From: Aquimarina intermedia
Lineage (GTDB): Bacteria > Bacteroidota > Bacteroidia > Flavobacteriales > Flavobacteriaceae
Assembly: GCF_008124785.1 (NCBI RefSeq)
Contig: NZ_VNHU01000003.1
Coordinates: 186,001-250,000, forward strand
Direction of reading: 5' to 3'
Length of the DNA stretch: 64,000 nt
A program made the position numbers and the translations under genes. The first letter of the stretch is position 1; the number at the start of each line of letters is the position of its first letter. The notes below the pieces were generated by a model that worked only from the letters and a program-made list of their open reading frames with translations, was not told where the DNA came from and ran no database searches. Of this stretch, positions 25,342-34,384 are shown in pieces.

Positions 25342-27026
25342 GAGACTATTTTTATTTTATTTGGTCGTTTTGTTATGGATTGGATAATCAATGCGATGGA
25401 CATAACTAATAAACAACCTAAAACGTTGAGCCATAAAAAAGGCATTACATCAAATAGCCAAACGATAATTATAAGCATCTGGGTGATTATCGCAGCGATA
25501 AAAGTTGCATTGGACTTTACGTATTTTAGAAAGAATGCCAAAAGAAAGATACCAAGAACATTACCATAAAATATCGAACCGATAATATTTACTAATTGAA
25601 TTAAATTATCAAATAAATCTGCCACACAAGCTACAGATATTGCAATAATTCCCCAGAGCAGTGTAAATAATTTAGAAGCTCTCACATAATGAGTTTCACT
25701 CTTTTCGCCACTGACATTTCGCTTGTATAAGTCAATTACTGTTGTAGAGGCGAGAGCATTGAGTTCTGAAGCTGTCGAAGACATTGCAGCAGATAGAATT
25801 ACTGCTAATAACAGCCCTATAATTCCGCGAGGAAGATTATTTAAGATAAAGTGAATAAAAACATAATCCTTATCATTGGTTTCGATTATTGGGTCGGCTT
25901 GGTTTATTAACACTTTAGCCTTTTCTCTATTTTGTTGTTCTTGAATATTTAAAAGTTTAAGATTGTTTTTTAGCGCTTGTTGTTGACCACTACCTACATA
26001 CTCAGTAATAAGGACTTTTTTTTGTAGATGAATTTCAGCCTGATCTCGTTCCAGTTCCTGGTATTCTTCAGAATAAGAGGAGTTGGTTACAGCAGCTTGT
26101 GCAGCAGGATTAAAGTTGAGCGGAGAGGTATTGAATTGGTAGAAAACAAAAACCATCACACCAACCAGAAGAATAAAGAATTGCATGGGCACCTTCAAAA
26201 TTCCGTTGAAAATTAGGCCTAGCTGACTTTCTCTAATTGATTTTCCGGTTAAGTATCGTTGAACCTGACTCTGATCGGTACCAAAGTATGAGAGCGCTAA
26301 AAAGGTTCCTCCAATAATACCACTCCAAAAAGTATAGCGATTTTCAAAATCAAAGGAAAAATCCAGGATTTCCATTTTTCCGCTAGCTCCTGCAATATCA
26401 AGCGCATCTGTAAATGTTATACCTGCAGGCAGGTAAGATAGAATAATATAAAAAGCTATAAACATACCTAAAAATATAATACCCATTTGTTGTTTTTGAG
26501 TAACACTTACCGCTTTGGTTCCCCCGGAGACTGTATAGATAATAACGAGAATACCTATTATAACAGTTAACAAAGTCAAATTCCATCCTAAAATAGCTGA
26601 TAATATGATCGCGGGAGCAAAAATTGTAATTCCTGCCGCCAGCCCTCGTTGCACCAAAAATAGAACAGCCGTTAAGGTTCTGGTCTTTTGGTCAAACCTA
26701 CCTTCTAGAAACTCATAAGCGGTATATACATTCATCTTATGATATAGTGGAATAAATATCATACAAATGATGATCATTGCAATAGGTAATCCAAAATAAA
26801 ATTGAACAAACCCCATGCCGCTGTCAAAAGCCTGACCCGGAGTAGATAAAAATGTAATAGCACTTGCCTGGGTAGCCATAACTGATAATCCTATCGTCCA
26901 CCATCGGGAAGTATTATCACCCTTTAAATATTGTTTTACGGTTGTACTTCCTTTAGTTTTCCATACTCCATAAAGTACGATAAAAGCCAAAGTTCCCAGA
27001 AGGATTATCCAATCTATTAGTTGCAT
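25338..27026 (-). CDS. Sodium:solute symporter (SSS family)
   Basis: 562 residues with about 13-14 hydrophobic segments, an early W-W-T-I-G-L-S-V-M-A-T-Q-A-S-A-I-T-F-L-S-T-P segment and G-T-K-A-V-S-V-T-Q near 169-177, hallmarks of SSS transporters of the sugar/amino-acid type. A hydrophilic insert of about 70 residues near 310-380, probably a coiled segment, separates two membrane blocks. Located in the inner membrane, driven by Na+. It overlaps the dehydrogenase gene (ATGA) and follows a 34-residue membrane protein gene by 39 nt. Substrate unknown; context suggests a sugar, sialic-acid-like or inositol-type compound. Confidence 0.92.
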   Translation of the reverse strand: MQLIDWIILLGTLAFIVLYGVWKTKGSTTVKQYLKGDNTSRWWTIGLSVMATQASAITFLSTPGQAFDSGMGFVQFYFGLPIAMIIICMIFIPLYHKMNVYTAYEFLEGRFDQKTRTLTAVLFLVQRGLAAGITIFAPAIILSAILGWNLTLLTVIIGILVIIYTVSGGTKAVSVTQKQQMGIIFLGMFIAFYIILSYLPAGITFTDALDIAGASGKMEILDFSFDFENRYTFWSGIIGGTFLALSYFGTDQSQVQRYLTGKSIRESQLGLIFNGILKVPMQFFILLVGVMVFVFYQFNTSPLNFNPAAQAAVTNSSYSEEYQELERDQAEIHLQKKVLITEYVGSGQQQALKNNLKLLNIQEQQNREKAKVLINQADPIIETNDKDYVFIHFILNNLPRGIIGLLLAVILSAAMSSTASELNALASTTVIDLYKRNVSGEKSETHYVRASKLFTLLWGIIAISVACVADLFDNLIQLVNIIGSIFYGNVLGIFLLAFFLKYVKSNATFIAAIITQMLIIIVWLFDVMPFLWLNVLGCLLVMSIALIIQSITKRPNKIKIVS

Positions 27027-27065
27027 AGCTTAAATTAAAATTGATAGTCTTTTGACATGAAGAAC

Positions 27066-27170
27066 TTACGCTCCATAATGTGAGGAAATTAGATAAAATG
27101 CCAAAATATAGATAGTATTTAGGACGAGGACCAGTGTATATTCTTTTTTCCAAACAAATTTCTTTTCCAT
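27066..27170 (-). CDS. 34-residue membrane protein, possible symporter partner
   Basis: Short open frame, ATG at 27170, TAA ending at 27066. The product starts M-E-K-K-F-V-W-K-K-E-Y and has one hydrophobic helix of about 20 residues (Leu/Val/Ile/Phe/Tyr-rich, roughly 12-29) with a strongly positive N-terminus, so an N-in single-pass topology. It lies 26 nt after the PIG-L stop and 39 nt before the symporter start, same strand, in the operon. Tiny partner subunits exist for other SSS-like and cation-coupled transporters. No homology could be tested; the layout and charge pattern are the support. Confidence 0.55.
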   Translation of the reverse strand: MEKKFVWKKEYTLVLVLNTIYILAFYLISSHYGA

Positions 27171-27196
27171 AGCAGGATAGTTTTTAAGTATTCTAT

Positions 27197-29695
27197 TTAT
27201 TTCCCCAATGATATTAAGTTTGCAAATAATCTGTACGCTCCGGAAACGCCTGCAGGAAATTCTCTAAAAAAGCTTAAGCCCGTATAGATGTAATTACCTT
27301 TTCCATAGGGGGTAACCAACAAACTTCCCTTTTTGGAAGATTCTCCTTTATCATTAATTGCTAAAATGGGACTATATTCTTTGGACCACTCATCTGGAAA
27401 ATATAGGCCTCTTTCTTGAACCCAACCTTCGAAATCATCGGGTGTTATTTTATTGGGGTAATTAAGTACGGGATGTTTCGGATCGATAAAGGTAACTTTT
27501 GCATTCTCATCAGTTACACGATCACGGGAAACATTGATAGGGTAGGGCCCCAGATTTCCATTGACTTTCAATCCTCTATTAGTGTTATACTGGACGATTA
27601 GATTCCCTCCATTCTTCACATAATCGAGCAAGACATCTTGTTTGAATTTCAATTCTTCAACGATATTATAAGCGCGAATTCCCATGACGATGGCGTCAAA
27701 TTTTGATAAATTATTCGCGGAAATGTCATTGGGTGCGATAGTAGTTACCGTATATCCTACTTGGGCTAAGCTTTGAGGAACCACATCACCAGCACCTTCA
27801 ATATATCCGATATTCTGACCTTTTCTCTGTATATCTAAACGAACAACCTTGGTTTTTGCCGGCAGTATTACAGTTTGATTAGGTATATGATCGTATGTTA
27901 TGGATATAAGCTCCTTGTCATATTTTTTTTCATTTACCGTTGCTACCGGTTGAATTAAACCCTCACTTTGATTAGCGGGTGGTGACAATTTAAAAGAAAA
28001 CTCTTGTACTTGTCCTTTTTGAGTATTGTTAAAAGAATAATTATTGGGTTCCACGGTCCAATCCTGTGGAGTCTCAAGCTGAAGAGTTCCCGATAGATTG
28101 TCTTGTTGTGGAAGAAGGTTTACCCGGATCTCTTGTGAATTGTTGTTGTTGTAAATGACAACTTTTTCATTTAATGAAACTGCAACCTTTGGTACTACCT
28201 CTAAGGGTTGATATACTTCGCCTTGTACAGGATCATTTTTTTTAAATACAATCTCTCTTGCAATTACTAAGCTGTGCTCTCCAATTTTGACAGAAAAGTT
28301 AGCTCGTAGATTCTTTAAAGTTTCCGGTTGGCCTATTAACTGTCTGTCTTCAACATTATACATACCCAAGGTTCCCTGTTTGTTAAGCCAATAAGGATTA
28401 GTACTTAAGCTGTTTTTGGGGAGGGTTATTTCCGATGTAAATGTATTCGATTTATTATTTTCTAAATTTATACCATCAGTAATTTTTAGAGTTGTCGGTG
28501 CTAGCGTTACTTTTTCCAGATAAATAGGTTGTTTGCTTCTATTAATAGCTTCAATCTCAATTTTTAAGGAAGACCCAGGAGTAACAAAATGATTATCAGT
28601 AACTGCCTCGAGATAAAGTCCACTGGCAGCCACTATAATTTCTGTAATTTCATCCAGTTTGATAGTTCGCCAATGCTCATCTTCCAATTTTTTAATTAAG
28701 TCAAATGCTTCAAGTAATTTAGGAACTGATTTTTCAGGATGATTAAAATCAAATTCCTGCTGTACAGTCGTTAAAAGTTGGTAGAGTGGTTTACCACCTT
28801 TAATGCGATTCCATGTGGTATCAATACCTTCAAAAATAGATTCTTTTTTGGTTGGCATAGTACCGTTAATTAGTTCTATATATTCTAAAGTTTCACCCCG
28901 GGTTCCTGTACTGCCAAAACCCTGAGATTTATGCTGGCTTCTACTCAAAGCAGCAATTTCTGTATTAGAAAGACCAGTTTCGGGGTAGTAGGTCCCCGTA
29001 TCCAAACTCATAAGTCCTTTTTTATCAGCTTTATCAAATTTTTCCCGACTGCCATAAAACCACCATGAGGTATTAAAGAACTGTCTTGCAGGCTGCCAGG
29101 TCTTTGTATATTTTAATTGATCAGAAAACGCTTTAGAATCAGCTGCTAACTCATATGCTTCTACGCTAAGCATTGCAGAGGAGGTGTGATGACCATGTGT
29201 TGAACCAGGGCTTCTATGATCAAATCTGTTAATTATTACATCGGGCTTAAATTTTCTAATAGCCCATACAACATCGCTAAGTACGTCTTCCTTATTCCAA
29301 ATTTCTAATGTTTCATCAGGATGCTTAGAATACCCAAAATCATTGGCTCTGGTGAAGAGCTGTTCACCGCCATCAATCCGTCTTGCTGCGAGTAGTTCTT
29401 GTGTTCTTATTACTCCTAAAAGTTCCCGTATCTCAGGACCAATTAAATTCTGTCCACCATCTCCACGAGTTAGAGATAAATAGGCCGTTCGAGCGTTTTG
29501 TTGGTTTGCCAAATACGAAATTAGACGCGTATTTTCATCATCCGGATGCGCTGCGATATATAAAACAGAACCTAGAAAATTTAGCTTTTCAAGTGCATTA
29601 TAAATTTCAACGGAATTTAACTTTTTGGGTTGCTGAGCGTTACTATCTGTAATTCCAAGTGATAAGAGGATACAAATCGTAAGAAAAAATCGCAT
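27197..29695 (-). CDS. PIG-L (LmbE) family deacetylase fused to a C-terminal GATase/ThuA-like domain
   Basis: 832 residues. Signal peptide about 1-20 (ends N-A-Q). The N-terminal PIG-L domain has the metal and catalytic motif H-P-D-D-E at 50-54 and H-G-H-H at 167-170; family members remove N-acetyl groups from sugars such as GlcNAc. A long beta-rich middle region follows (about 370-620), then a ThuA/GATase1-like domain (about 640-832) with G-Y-I-E-G-A-G-D near 645 and V-M-G-I-R-A-Y near 680. Exported, probably periplasmic. First gene of the operon with the small membrane protein, symporter and dehydrogenase. Confidence 0.9.
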   Translation of the reverse strand: MRFFLTICILLSLGITDSNAQQPKKLNSVEIYNALEKLNFLGSVLYIAAHPDDENTRLISYLANQQNARTAYLSLTRGDGGQNLIGPEIRELLGVIRTQELLAARRIDGGEQLFTRANDFGYSKHPDETLEIWNKEDVLSDVVWAIRKFKPDVIINRFDHRSPGSTHGHHTSSAMLSVEAYELAADSKAFSDQLKYTKTWQPARQFFNTSWWFYGSREKFDKADKKGLMSLDTGTYYPETGLSNTEIAALSRSQHKSQGFGSTGTRGETLEYIELINGTMPTKKESIFEGIDTTWNRIKGGKPLYQLLTTVQQEFDFNHPEKSVPKLLEAFDLIKKLEDEHWRTIKLDEITEIIVAASGLYLEAVTDNHFVTPGSSLKIEIEAINRSKQPIYLEKVTLAPTTLKITDGINLENNKSNTFTSEITLPKNSLSTNPYWLNKQGTLGMYNVEDRQLIGQPETLKNLRANFSVKIGEHSLVIAREIVFKKNDPVQGEVYQPLEVVPKVAVSLNEKVVIYNNNNSQEIRVNLLPQQDNLSGTLQLETPQDWTVEPNNYSFNNTQKGQVQEFSFKLSPPANQSEGLIQPVATVNEKKYDKELISITYDHIPNQTVILPAKTKVVRLDIQRKGQNIGYIEGAGDVVPQSLAQVGYTVTTIAPNDISANNLSKFDAIVMGIRAYNIVEELKFKQDVLLDYVKNGGNLIVQYNTNRGLKVNGNLGPYPINVSRDRVTDENAKVTFIDPKHPVLNYPNKITPDDFEGWVQERGLYFPDEWSKEYSPILAINDKGESSKKGSLLVTPYGKGNYIYTGLSFFREFPAGVSGAYRLFANLISLGK

Positions 29696-29799
29696 AATAG
29701 TAGTGTTTAGGATGTCTTCAAATATATAAAGATATTGAAGGAGCCTTAATGCTTTAAGGATTCTTTAACAATTAAGAAATCGGTAACGCCATTGTGATG

Positions 29800-31971
29800 T
29801 CACTTCTTACGCTCCACAAATTCCAGCTGATCCAACGTAACATTGGTGGTGAAGATACCATAATTTACTATGGCCTTGTTCTTTTCTATAGTGTCGATAG
29901 ACCCCACAGATTTTCCATCGATCATACGAACTCGGTCTCCAACCTTAAGCGTAACTTTTGGTTTTTTTATCTCTTCCTTCAGCTCCTTTTTCTTTTCTTC
30001 TTTCTTCTTTACACGAATAACCTCTACCTTCTTTTCGACTTCTTTTTCAATCTTTTTTGCAGCTGCTTTTTCTGCATTCTTTTGCTTTAGAGATTGTCTT
30101 TTTCGCTTTGAATTTTCTACTTCAACAAGCTTCATGAATTCGTTGATTAAATCACGTTTCTTTTTGTTGTTAAAATATTTTTCACTCAAGTCATTGATTT
30201 TCTGCCCTAGATAGATCATTCGTTGATTACTATCATAAAGTTCCTGATAACTTTCGAGCTTTTGTTGAATACGCTGGTTTGTTTTATCCAGTTTTTCCTT
30301 TTCTTCCAAAGCTTTTAGTTCTTTACTTTTGAGAGAAGAGGTAGTTTTTTCTAGCTTAGATCGTTCTTTTTGCAGATCGGCAATACTTTTGTCAAAACGA
30401 ATTTTACCACGTTCAACTTTTTTCTTAGCCTTATTGATGAGACTGTAAGGTATTCCGTTTTTTTGTGCTACTTCAAAAGTAAAAGAACTCCCTGCTTCAC
30501 CTAAATGTAATTTGAATCTTGGTTCCAATGTTTTTGCATCAAATAGCATATTGGCATTTGACATATAAGGAAGCTCATTAGCTAACATTTTTAGATTAGC
30601 ATAGTGGGTGGTTATAATTCCGAAGGATTCACGTTCATAGAAAACTTCTAGAAATGCTTCTGCCAGGGCGCCTCCAAGTTCAGGATCACTACCTGTACCA
30701 AATTCGTCAATTAGAAATAGGGTTTTATCACCACATTTTCTTAAAAAATATTTCATGTTTTTAAGACGGTAGCTATAGGTGCTCAAGTGGTTCTCAATGG
30801 ATTGGTTATCACCGATATCAGTAAGAATCGTATCAAAAAGACATACTCGGCTATACTCATGTACAGGGATGAGCATACCACTTTGTAACATGAGCTGTAA
30901 TAGTCCTATAGTTTTAAGTGTGATACTTTTACCACCCGCATTGGGACCAGAAATTACTATGATACGGTTGTTTTCATCTAAGGTTATACTTTGCGGAAAA
31001 GTTTTTTCACCTTTGGCTTTATTATTAAGGTATAATAAAGGATGATATGCATCTTTTAATTGAAGTTCTCTATTTTTGGAAATCTGCGGTAATATCGCAT
31101 CCAGTTTTTTGGCAAATTTAGTCTTTGCTGCAACGATGTCGATGTGACTCAAATATTCCTGATAATCAACCAACAATTCACTATGTGGTCTTAGTTGATC
31201 GGTAAGTGCTTTCAAAATCTTTACGACTTCTTCGCGTTCTTCATATTCGAGGTTAGTGAGCTCTCTACTATATTGTAGCGTGGCTTCAGGTTCGATGTAT
31301 ACGATACTTCCTGTTTTGGAGTTTCCCATGATAGCGCCCTTAACCTTACGTCGGTACATGGCTTTAACAGCAAGTACTCTTCGGTTGTCAACTACACTTT
31401 CCTTGATTTCATCAAGGTACCCCAAATTATTATATCTCCCTAAATCCCTTCCAAAACTTCCATTTAATTTGCCTTGAACAGCGTTGATGTCCTTTCTTAA
31501 ATTTGCTAAAACCGGGGATGCATCATCCTTTATTTCGCCAAACTTATCCAACACCGATGTTATTAATTTATGAATGATATCGGTAAAGGATACTAGTGAC
31601 GAGCGGTCAAATAGATTAGGATACAGTTCGTGACGTTTTTTAAAAAAGGCTAGTAATACGTTGGCTGTATCACTTAAAGCAACTAATTTCTTAAGATTGA
31701 AAGCTTCAAGAAAAGCGTTTTCGATTTTTAAAAGTTTTAATTCCCCATCGATGGTGTCAAATCCGTGATTAGGGATACGACTCTCTTGAAGGTAGGAACT
31801 TTTATATTCATTTACTTGATATAAAGCAGCTCTAAATTCTAAAGAAGTTTTAAAAGGTTTAATATGTTGAGCCTTGAGTTTACCTTGATCTGTGGTACAT
31901 AATTGGGTAATATGCTCCAAAATCGTGTCAAATTCAAGATCTTGTAATGTTTTATCAGAAATGCGAATCAT
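29800..31971 (-). CDS. mutS2: MutS2-type protein without Smr nuclease domain
   Basis: 723 residues. MutS-like lever and ATPase domains with Walker A G-P-N-A-G-G-K-S at 342-349 and Walker B/signature L-I-D-E-F-G-T-G-S-D near 420-429. After the ATPase come a coiled coil and a Lys/Glu-rich stretch (about 510-675). The last 50 residues form a small beta module (V-G-D-R-V-R-M-I-D-G-K-S-V-G). The C-terminal Smr endonuclease domain of classical MutS2 is absent, the usual state in this phylum. In other bacteria MutS2 rescues stalled ribosomes or suppresses recombination; with no Smr the mechanism here is open. Monocistronic. Confidence 0.9.
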   Translation of the reverse strand: MIRISDKTLQDLEFDTILEHITQLCTTDQGKLKAQHIKPFKTSLEFRAALYQVNEYKSSYLQESRIPNHGFDTIDGELKLLKIENAFLEAFNLKKLVALSDTANVLLAFFKKRHELYPNLFDRSSLVSFTDIIHKLITSVLDKFGEIKDDASPVLANLRKDINAVQGKLNGSFGRDLGRYNNLGYLDEIKESVVDNRRVLAVKAMYRRKVKGAIMGNSKTGSIVYIEPEATLQYSRELTNLEYEEREEVVKILKALTDQLRPHSELLVDYQEYLSHIDIVAAKTKFAKKLDAILPQISKNRELQLKDAYHPLLYLNNKAKGEKTFPQSITLDENNRIIVISGPNAGGKSITLKTIGLLQLMLQSGMLIPVHEYSRVCLFDTILTDIGDNQSIENHLSTYSYRLKNMKYFLRKCGDKTLFLIDEFGTGSDPELGGALAEAFLEVFYERESFGIITTHYANLKMLANELPYMSNANMLFDAKTLEPRFKLHLGEAGSSFTFEVAQKNGIPYSLINKAKKKVERGKIRFDKSIADLQKERSKLEKTTSSLKSKELKALEEKEKLDKTNQRIQQKLESYQELYDSNQRMIYLGQKINDLSEKYFNNKKKRDLINEFMKLVEVENSKRKRQSLKQKNAEKAAAKKIEKEVEKKVEVIRVKKKEEKKKELKEEIKKPKVTLKVGDRVRMIDGKSVGSIDTIEKNKAIVNYGIFTTNVTLDQLEFVERKK

Positions 31972-32063
31972 ATAGTTGTAGCGCCCCTTTTTTTAAATTA
32001 TCTTCAGGCTTGGAAATTAACAGATACAAAAATAAACAAATCCCATTATTATACAGCTGATAT

Positions 32064-32729
32064 ATGGACGTAAAAATTGAAAAGAGTTGGAAGCAAATTT
32101 TGCAAAAAGAGTTTTCAAAACCCTACTTTGGAATTTTGAGTGATTTTGTTAAAACTGAATATTCAAATTTTACCTGTTACCCAAAAGGGAGCGATGTTTT
32201 TTCTGCTTTTGAACATTGTCCATTTGATGATGTGAAAGTGGTTATTATTGGACAGGACCCATATCATGGGGTTGATCAGGCTAATGGGCTTTGCTTCTCT
32301 GTACACGACCATATCGCAAAACCGCCTTCTTTGATAAACATTTTTAAAGAAATAGAGGAGGATCTCCAAATTAAATCACCGGAGACAGGTAATTTGGAAC
32401 GTTGGGCTAAGCAGGGAGTCCTTTTATTAAATGCAACCCTAACAGTTCGCGCGCATGAAGCGGGTTCTCACCAGAAAAAAGGTTGGGAACAATTTACAGA
32501 TGCTGTTATTGAAGAAGTATCCCAAAAAAAAGAAAACGTAGTGTTTCTTCTTTGGGGAGGCTATGCTCAAAAGAAGGGAAAAAAAATAGATGTGTCCAAG
32601 CATAAGGTTTTAAAAAGCGGACATCCCTCACCATTAAGTGCGAATCGCGGATATTGGTTTGGTAATAAGCATTTTAGTCAGGTAAACGAATATCTCGAAA
32701 CTATAGGTAAAACGCCTATCGAGTGGTAG
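32064..32729 (+). CDS. ung: Uracil-DNA glycosylase
   Basis: 221 residues, standard family 1 length. Catalytic water-activating Asp65 in G-Q-D-P-Y-H-G (63-69) and His187 in the minor-groove loop G-H-P-S-P-L-S-A (186-193) are present. It removes uracil from DNA in base-excision repair. Divergent from mutS2, and convergent with the 56-residue small protein (ends abut). Confidence 0.97.
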   Translation: MDVKIEKSWKQILQKEFSKPYFGILSDFVKTEYSNFTCYPKGSDVFSAFEHCPFDDVKVVIIGQDPYHGVDQANGLCFSVHDHIAKPPSLINIFKEIEEDLQIKSPETGNLERWAKQGVLLLNATLTVRAHEAGSHQKKGWEQFTDAVIEEVSQKKENVVFLLWGGYAQKKGKKIDVSKHKVLKSGHPSPLSANRGYWFGNKHFSQVNEYLETIGKTPIEW

Positions 32730-32900
32730 TTAAGCTGCTTTAGCGATTTCTATATCCTTCGCTACTGTAGGAGCTACTTTTGTGGTGCGCATTTTTTTCT
32801 GAGGTTTTTTATTGTCCCCTTCTACAGATTGAATACTAAACTTCAATAAGATAAAATTGATCAATAAAAGACCACCAAGAATGCATAAAAACGTTGCCAT
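32730..32900 (-). CDS. 56-residue single-pass membrane protein
   Basis: Short open frame with ATG at 32900 and TAA at 32730-32732, directly abutting the ung stop. The product starts with a hydrophobic helix of about 19 residues (positions 2-20, Leu/Ile-rich) followed by a hydrophilic tail rich in Lys, Arg, Thr and Ala. Signal-anchor topology with the tail on one side of the membrane is likely. No family was recognised. Support is the clean frame, good start and typical composition; a short leader of about 330 nt without genes precedes it. Confidence 0.5.
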   Translation of the reverse strand: MATFLCILGGLLLINFILLKFSIQSVEGDNKKPQKKMRTTKVAPTVAKDIEIAKAA

Positions 32901-33231
32901 AATATTTTGTTTATTATTAATTAGATACTTAAACTACAATATGGTTGCGTGTACGTTAGTAAAATATTTTTGGGGTAATGGTGTGCAAATTTAGTATTAA
33001 AATTTATTTATTAAAGAATTACAACAATTAATTTTAATAGCGTAGTATTTTAAGTTCGTCTAAGGTTCAGTTGAACTTGTTAGATATCTAAAACTATACC
33101 ATTATAGTAAACCAACAAAAATTATCCCTAATAAATGAACTTTACAATATGAAAAATTAATAAAAAGTTTTGAGTTTAATCTACTGAATTACAATTGGTT
33201 GTGTATTTTGTTTTTAGAATTGAAATCCTAT
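32901..33231. other. Intergenic stretch without a recognisable gene
   Basis: About 330 very A+T-rich bases between the 56-residue protein gene and the orphan binding-protein gene, both on the minus strand. Only very short frames; nothing structured was found. The promoter of the small gene should lie at its left end. Confidence 0.45.
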
Positions 33232-34086
33232 CTATTTGACAATATGTACTATATCAGATGCAGGTAACGTATTTTTTATAATATCAAGGTGTACTAATTT
33301 TTTCTGTACCCTTTCTAAAATATGTGGAGAAAGTGTGGATTGACTCCACGTAGTTAGGTCTAACCATTTTTGAATATCGGATAATTTTTGATTGTACCGT
33401 GTTGCTAAGAGTTTATCAATGTCCTTACGATTTTTGAAATTTTGTGTTTCGTTATTAATAACTCTTAAAATTGTTTTAACCTCTTGTGCATTGCTCATAA
33501 GAACTTCTTCCCGTACAGCTATAACAAAACAAGGCCAAGGAGTAGGGCAGTCCCCAATATGACGAAAAGTACCATCATCAACTAAGGGTTTTGTAGTAAA
33601 ATGTTCCCACATAAAATAATCCGAAGTTTTATTTGCTAAGGAATTTACGGCACCATCTAAATTTTTGACTACTTCAAATTTTAAATTATCTGTTTTCCAA
33701 TTATTATTTTCGGCATTCACATACGCCATCAAATGAGAACCGGATCCATACCGACTTATGGCTGCAGTTTTATTTTCTAAATCTGCAATATTGGTATAAG
33801 GAGCATTAGCATCAACATGGATTCCCCAAATTAATGGAGATTCAATGTAGGTTTGTACAATTTTGGAAGGGTTTCCCTCTATGCGATCTTTGATTATACC
33901 TTCGGTTAAGATGATCGCCATATCAATCTTTTTCTCCCGTAGTGCCTGGCACATAGCACCTGTACCACCTGAAAAATCTTTCCAATTCAGGTCGATACCT
34001 TGCTCGGTAAAACGACCTTCTTCAATCATAAGATGCCATGGTAAATTAAAATGTTCTGGTACGCCGCCTACGGTAATTTGTTTCAT
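33232..34086 (-). CDS. NMT1/THI5-like substrate-binding-type protein, no signal peptide
   Basis: 284 residues that match the periplasmic binding-protein type II fold of the NMT1/THI5/SsuA group: I-T-V-G-G-V-P-E-H-F-N-L-P-W-H near the N-terminus, D-F-S-G-G-T-G-A-M near 38-46 and A-I-S-R-Y-G-S-G-S-H-L-M near 109-120. The start lacks a hydrophobic signal or lipobox, so the product appears cytosolic. No ABC permease or ATPase genes are adjacent. It could be a cytosolic sensor, an enzyme like THI5, or a binding domain used elsewhere. Isolated gene. Confidence 0.75.
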   Translation of the reverse strand: MKQITVGGVPEHFNLPWHLMIEEGRFTEQGIDLNWKDFSGGTGAMCQALREKKIDMAIILTEGIIKDRIEGNPSKIVQTYIESPLIWGIHVDANAPYTNIADLENKTAAISRYGSGSHLMAYVNAENNNWKTDNLKFEVVKNLDGAVNSLANKTSDYFMWEHFTTKPLVDDGTFRHIGDCPTPWPCFVIAVREEVLMSNAQEVKTILRVINNETQNFKNRKDIDKLLATRYNQKLSDIQKWLDLTTWSQSTLSPHILERVQKKLVHLDIIKNTLPASDIVHIVK

Positions 34087-34228
34087 AATAGTGTACTTAA
34101 TTAGCTGTATTTTTGTATTTAATCGATTTTAAGTGCTTAAAATCGATTAAATTAATAATTTTAAATTATATTTGGAGTATTTTTCTTATTCAAGAGGTTA
34201 GGTCCTCTTATCTTTTAAAACCAAAAGT

Positions 34229-34375
34229 ATGATCAAAAATTACATTAAGAATACATCCATTATTTTCAAAGAATTTAAATTAAAGAATATTTCAATTGAT
34301 ATTGGTGTAATCATTATAGTAGCAATGCTTTTAATTACTAACTTACTGGTTAGCTTGCAGGTTTTGTTTGGTTAA
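34229..34375 (+). CDS. 48-residue membrane protein
   Basis: ATG at 34229, TAA at 34373-34375. Composition: a short amphipathic, Lys-rich first half, then one hydrophobic helix of about 20 residues (roughly 24-43, Ile/Val/Leu). Ends 9 nt before the convergent ppk1 stop. No family was recognised; support is the uninterrupted frame in a place with no other gene and the charge/hydrophobicity pattern. Confidence 0.4.
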   Translation: MIKNYIKNTSIIFKEFKLKNISIDIGVIIIVAMLLITNLLVSLQVLFG

Positions 34376-34384
34376 TCTACGATC

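Noticed and set aside
26398-26586. Minus-strand frame inside the symporter gene
   Set aside because: Out-of-frame shadow within a well conserved membrane protein gene.
29870-30214. Plus-strand Phe/Ser-rich frame opposite the 3' end of mutS2
   Set aside because: It is the complement of the Lys/Glu-rich tail of mutS2, which gives such low-complexity frames by chance.
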